From Nitratiruptor sp. (lineage in GTDB: Bacteria > Campylobacterota > Campylobacteria > Campylobacterales > Nitratiruptoraceae): a stretch of DNA of 6,854 nucleotides. Positions 5,560-6,854 of the stretch are shown one piece after another (position 1 is the stretch's first letter; every line of letters starts with the position of its first letter). A model generated the notes under the pieces. It did not search any database. It saw only the letters and a list, made by a program, of their open reading frames with translations, and had not been told where the DNA came from. The stretch covers positions 1 to 6,854 of the forward strand of contig WGBB01000067.1 of NCBI GenBank assembly GCA_015494505.1, in the 5' to 3' direction. The translations under genes were made by a program, and so were the position numbers.

Positions 5560-5560
5560 T
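5555..5560 (+). promoter_or_regulatory. Extended -10 promoter in front of the structured leader
   Basis: A consensus TATAAT is preceded by TGA (TGATATAAT) and covers the Dabb stop codon (TAA, 5557-5559). No -35 is evident. The expected start near 5567 is just ahead of the GC-rich stem at 5573. Confidence 0.6.
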
Positions 5561-5572
5561 ATGCACATAAAT

Positions 5573-5638
5573 GCTCCCGATAGCCCGCGGCTATTTCATA
5601 AAAGCTTTGCCGGCCCGGGAGCAGTGTAAGGTCTTTAC
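5573..5638 (+). ncRNA. Structured 5' leader of the NYN gene (possible cis-regulatory RNA)
   Basis: GCTCCCG (5573-5579) pairs perfectly with CGGGAGC (5616-5622), closing a domain of about 50 bases. Inside, TAGCC/GGCTA (5581-5585, 5589-5593) forms a tight hairpin, followed by an A/T-rich link and GCCGGC next to the closing stem. A second small hairpin, GTAAG/TTTAC (5626-5630, 5634-5638), contains most of the NYN Shine-Dalgarno AAGG (5628-5631) and ends at the GTG start. Strong GC content in a gap flanked by AT-rich coding sequence, plus a promoter placed just before it, suggests a functional RNA. I do not recognise a known riboswitch, and no T-tract follows the stem, so it is not a simple terminator. 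Confidence 0.5.
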
Positions 5639-6325
5639 GTGTTTATTCGTGTAGCGATTCTAGTAGATGCCGAATTTTTTCTTAAGCGTTATCGAACAAT
5701 TTTTAAAAATTTTCCTGAACTTCTTACACCTGAATCTACTGCAAAAAGCCTCGTTGACCAAGCTTTACGCCATATACAAAAACCAAATCAAGATCCATAT
5801 CATCCTCCGGAACATCTTTATAGAATATTCATTTATGATGCACCTCCGATGCAAAAGAGAATACATCACCCCTTAACAAAACAATCACTTCATTTAGCCA
5901 CAACACCAGAAGCTACATTTCGCAAAAAATTTCATGAACTTTTGATGAAAAAACCAAACATATCACTTCGTTTTGGCTATTTAGATGAAAAAAATGCACA
6001 CTGGCGCATAAAAAAGCCAATTTTAACTGAACTCCTCAAAGGTAAACGAACTTGGGACTCACTCAGCGAAAACGATTTGGAGTACTATGCAAAACAAAAA
6101 GGTGTCGACATGAAATTAGGTCTCGATATCGCGACACTCACCCATAAAAAATTAGTAGAAAAAATCGTTCTCATTTCAGGAGACAGTGACTTTGTACCTG
6201 CCGCAAAACTTGCAAGACGTGAAGGCATAAAGTTTGTTCTCGATCCTATGGGTCAGCCAATCAAAGAAGATCTGCAAGAGCATATCGATTGGCTCAAAAC
6301 TACTGTAAATTTTCCAAGGAAATAG
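5639..6325 (+). CDS. NYN domain protein, putative PIN-like ribonuclease
   Basis: NYN (LabA/DUF88) proteins are PIN-like, metal-dependent RNases. The 228-residue product shows the expected order of acidic motifs: VAILVDAEFFLKR at 5-17 (Asp10), KQKGVDMKLGLDIATL at 152-167 (Asp157, Asp163), and LISGDSDFVPAAKLARREG at 178-196 (Asp182, Asp184). It closes with VLDPMGQ and EHIDWLK. The first motif reads VDAEF, not the classical VDGxN, as in a subgroup I recall with VDGxFFLKR. The GTG start is supported by AAGG 7 bases upstream and by the motif position; that Shine-Dalgarno lies in a small hairpin. Composition is AT-rich (35% GC at 5701-5760) against 55% in moaC, suggesting lateral acquisition. The gene ends 13 bases before moaC, so they are probably co-transcribed. 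Substrate unknown; RNA decay or defence are both possible. Confidence 0.88.
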   Translation: MFIRVAILVDAEFFLKRYRTIFKNFPELLTPESTAKSLVDQALRHIQKPNQDPYHPPEHLYRIFIYDAPPMQKRIHHPLTKQSLHLATTPEATFRKKFHELLMKKPNISLRFGYLDEKNAHWRIKKPILTELLKGKRTWDSLSENDLEYYAKQKGVDMKLGLDIATLTHKKLVEKIVLISGDSDFVPAAKLARREGIKFVLDPMGQPIKEDLQEHIDWLKTTVNFPRK

Positions 6326-6337
6326 TAAGGAAATAGT
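6316..6337 (+). repeat. Perfect 11-bp tandem duplication carrying the moaC ribosome binding site
   Basis: AAGGAAATAGT occurs twice back to back. The first copy encodes the end of the NYN gene (Arg-Lys-stop); the second supplies AAGG at 6327-6330, 8 bases before the moaC ATG at 6339. Each copy contains a possible Shine-Dalgarno. Confidence 0.9.
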
Positions 6338-6338
6338 A

Positions 6339-6812
6339 ATGAATCTCACACACCTCGATGAAAAGAAACGCCCTAAGATGGTGGACGTGGGCGCAAAAGA
6401 TGAGACTGAACGCGTCGCAGTGGCCAGCGGCATCATCCAGATGAGTCGCGAAGCGTACGATGCCATCATCAACCAAACAGTCAAAAAGGGTGCGGTGCTC
6501 CACACCGCCGTCATCGCTGCCATCATGGGGGCCAAAAAGACACCCGATCTCATCCCGATGTGCCATCCGCTGTTGCTTACATCCATCAACTGCGACGTAG
6601 AGGAGCTCCCAGACCTCCCCGGTTTCAAACTCACCGTCACCTGTAAACTCAAAGGGCGCACAGGCGTGGAGATGGAAGCACTCACGGGCGTGAGTGTGGG
6701 GCTGCTCACCATCTACGATATGGTCAAAGCGATAGACAAAGGGATGGTGATAAAAAATATCCAGTTGGAGCGCAAAAGCGGCGGTAAAAGTGGAGATTTT
6801 ATTAGAGATTAG
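6339..6812 (+). CDS. moaC: Cyclic pyranopterin monophosphate synthase MoaC
   Basis: MoaC converts the MoaA product 3',8-cyclo-7,8-dihydro-GTP into cyclic pyranopterin monophosphate, the second step of molybdenum cofactor synthesis, as a cytoplasmic hexamer. The 157-residue product is full length. It shows KMVDVGAKDETERVAVASG at 13-31, KGAVLHTAVIAAIMGAKKT at 50-68, IPMCHPLLL at 72-80, RTGVEMEALTGVSVGLLT at 107-124, YDMVKAIDKGM at 126-136 and KSGGKSGDF at 146-154. Asp127 and Lys130 correspond to the catalytic Asp/Lys pair of E. coli MoaC. ATG 6339 follows AAGG with 8-base spacing, in the second copy of a tandem duplication. It is probably transcribed with the NYN gene, which looks like a later insertion ahead of it. 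The final codons merge into a heptamer repeat. Confidence 0.96.
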   Translation: MNLTHLDEKKRPKMVDVGAKDETERVAVASGIIQMSREAYDAIINQTVKKGAVLHTAVIAAIMGAKKTPDLIPMCHPLLLTSINCDVEELPDLPGFKLTVTCKLKGRTGVEMEALTGVSVGLLTIYDMVKAIDKGMVIKNIQLERKSGGKSGDFIRD

Positions 6813-6842
6813 ACATTAGTCATTAGACATTGGTCATTAGCG
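6801..6842 (+). repeat. Six-copy heptamer repeat, consensus ATTAG(A/T)C, at the moaC 3' end
   Basis: Starting at 6801 the units read ATTAGAG, ATTAGAC, ATTAGTC, ATTAGAC, ATTGGTC and ATTAGCG with no gaps. The first two units lie wholly or partly in the last codons and stop of moaC (Ile-Arg-Asp-stop, TAG at 6810-6812). The array can also be read as a 14-base unit repeated twice (6809-6822, 6823-6836). It ends before a run of six T near the window edge. No hairpin precedes that run. Confidence 0.85.
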
Positions 6843-6854
6843 AAATTTTTTCAA

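Noticed and set aside
5573..5622. Intrinsic terminator for the Dabb gene
   Set aside because: The stem is GC-rich but the loop is a long structured domain and no T-tract follows.
5573..5638. Known riboswitch, ribozyme or SRP RNA in the NYN leader
   Set aside because: I compared it from memory with SRP, fluoride, guanidine, twister and hammerhead cores and saw no matching conserved bases; a covariance search is needed to exclude others.
6176..6712. Minus-strand frames opposite NYN/moaC (6176-6712, 6300-6566)
   Set aside because: Shadow frames of two well-supported plus-strand genes; they even span their junction.
6843..6854. Terminator after moaC from the T6 run
   Set aside because: No inverted repeat precedes the T run within the window, and the sequence is cut at the edge.

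Overview
The window looks like a chromosomal segment of a Campylobacterota (Epsilonproteobacteria) species. The evidence is the type of LeuC, MobA, MoaC and SfsA proteins, the very compact layout, and sigma-70 promoters built on an extended -10 (TGN-TAYAAT) with little or no -35 box. Genus cannot be fixed from sequence alone. Base composition is patchy. The housekeeping genes are GC-rich (68% in the leuC stretch 841-900, 55% in the moaC stretch 6541-6600). The genes between them are AT-rich (27% GC at 1081-1140 in the small membrane gene, 35% at 5701-5760 in the NYN gene).

Layout. (1) Positions 1-1941, plus strand: the C-terminal three quarters of leuC, two unrecognised small membrane-peptide genes, and sfsA, joined by touching stop/start codons (TAATG, TGATG, TAA-A-GTG). 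The first small gene carries an in-frame TAA at codon 8. (2) Positions 1942-2815, plus strand: tRNA-Pro(GGG), tRNA-Thr(CGT), mobA and tRNA-Lys(TTT), with promoters packed into neighbouring gene ends; mobA appears to be leaderless. (3) Positions 2822-5131, minus strand: a two-gene envelope module, a secreted DUF3015 protein followed by a DUF4105 (Lnb_N-like) protein with a C-terminal region resembling an outer-membrane beta-barrel. A perfect 11-bp hairpin joins the two genes. (4) Positions 5132-5277: a divergent promoter region with a perfect 8-5-8 dyad. (5) Positions 5278-6812, plus strand: a Dabb-domain protein, a GC-rich structured leader, an AT-rich NYN-domain putative RNase, and moaC. moaC runs into a short heptamer repeat at the window end.

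How the genes work together. leuC belongs to leucine synthesis. mobA (guanylylation of molybdopterin) and moaC (first steps of molybdopterin synthesis) both serve the molybdenum cofactor, but lie about 3.6 kb apart in separate transcription units. The DUF3015/DUF4105 pair is probably an envelope unit whose function I cannot state.

Most promising places for something undescribed: the structured leader in front of the NYN RNase, the hairpin-coupled DUF3015/DUF4105 pair, and the small membrane-peptide pair wedged between leuC and sfsA.
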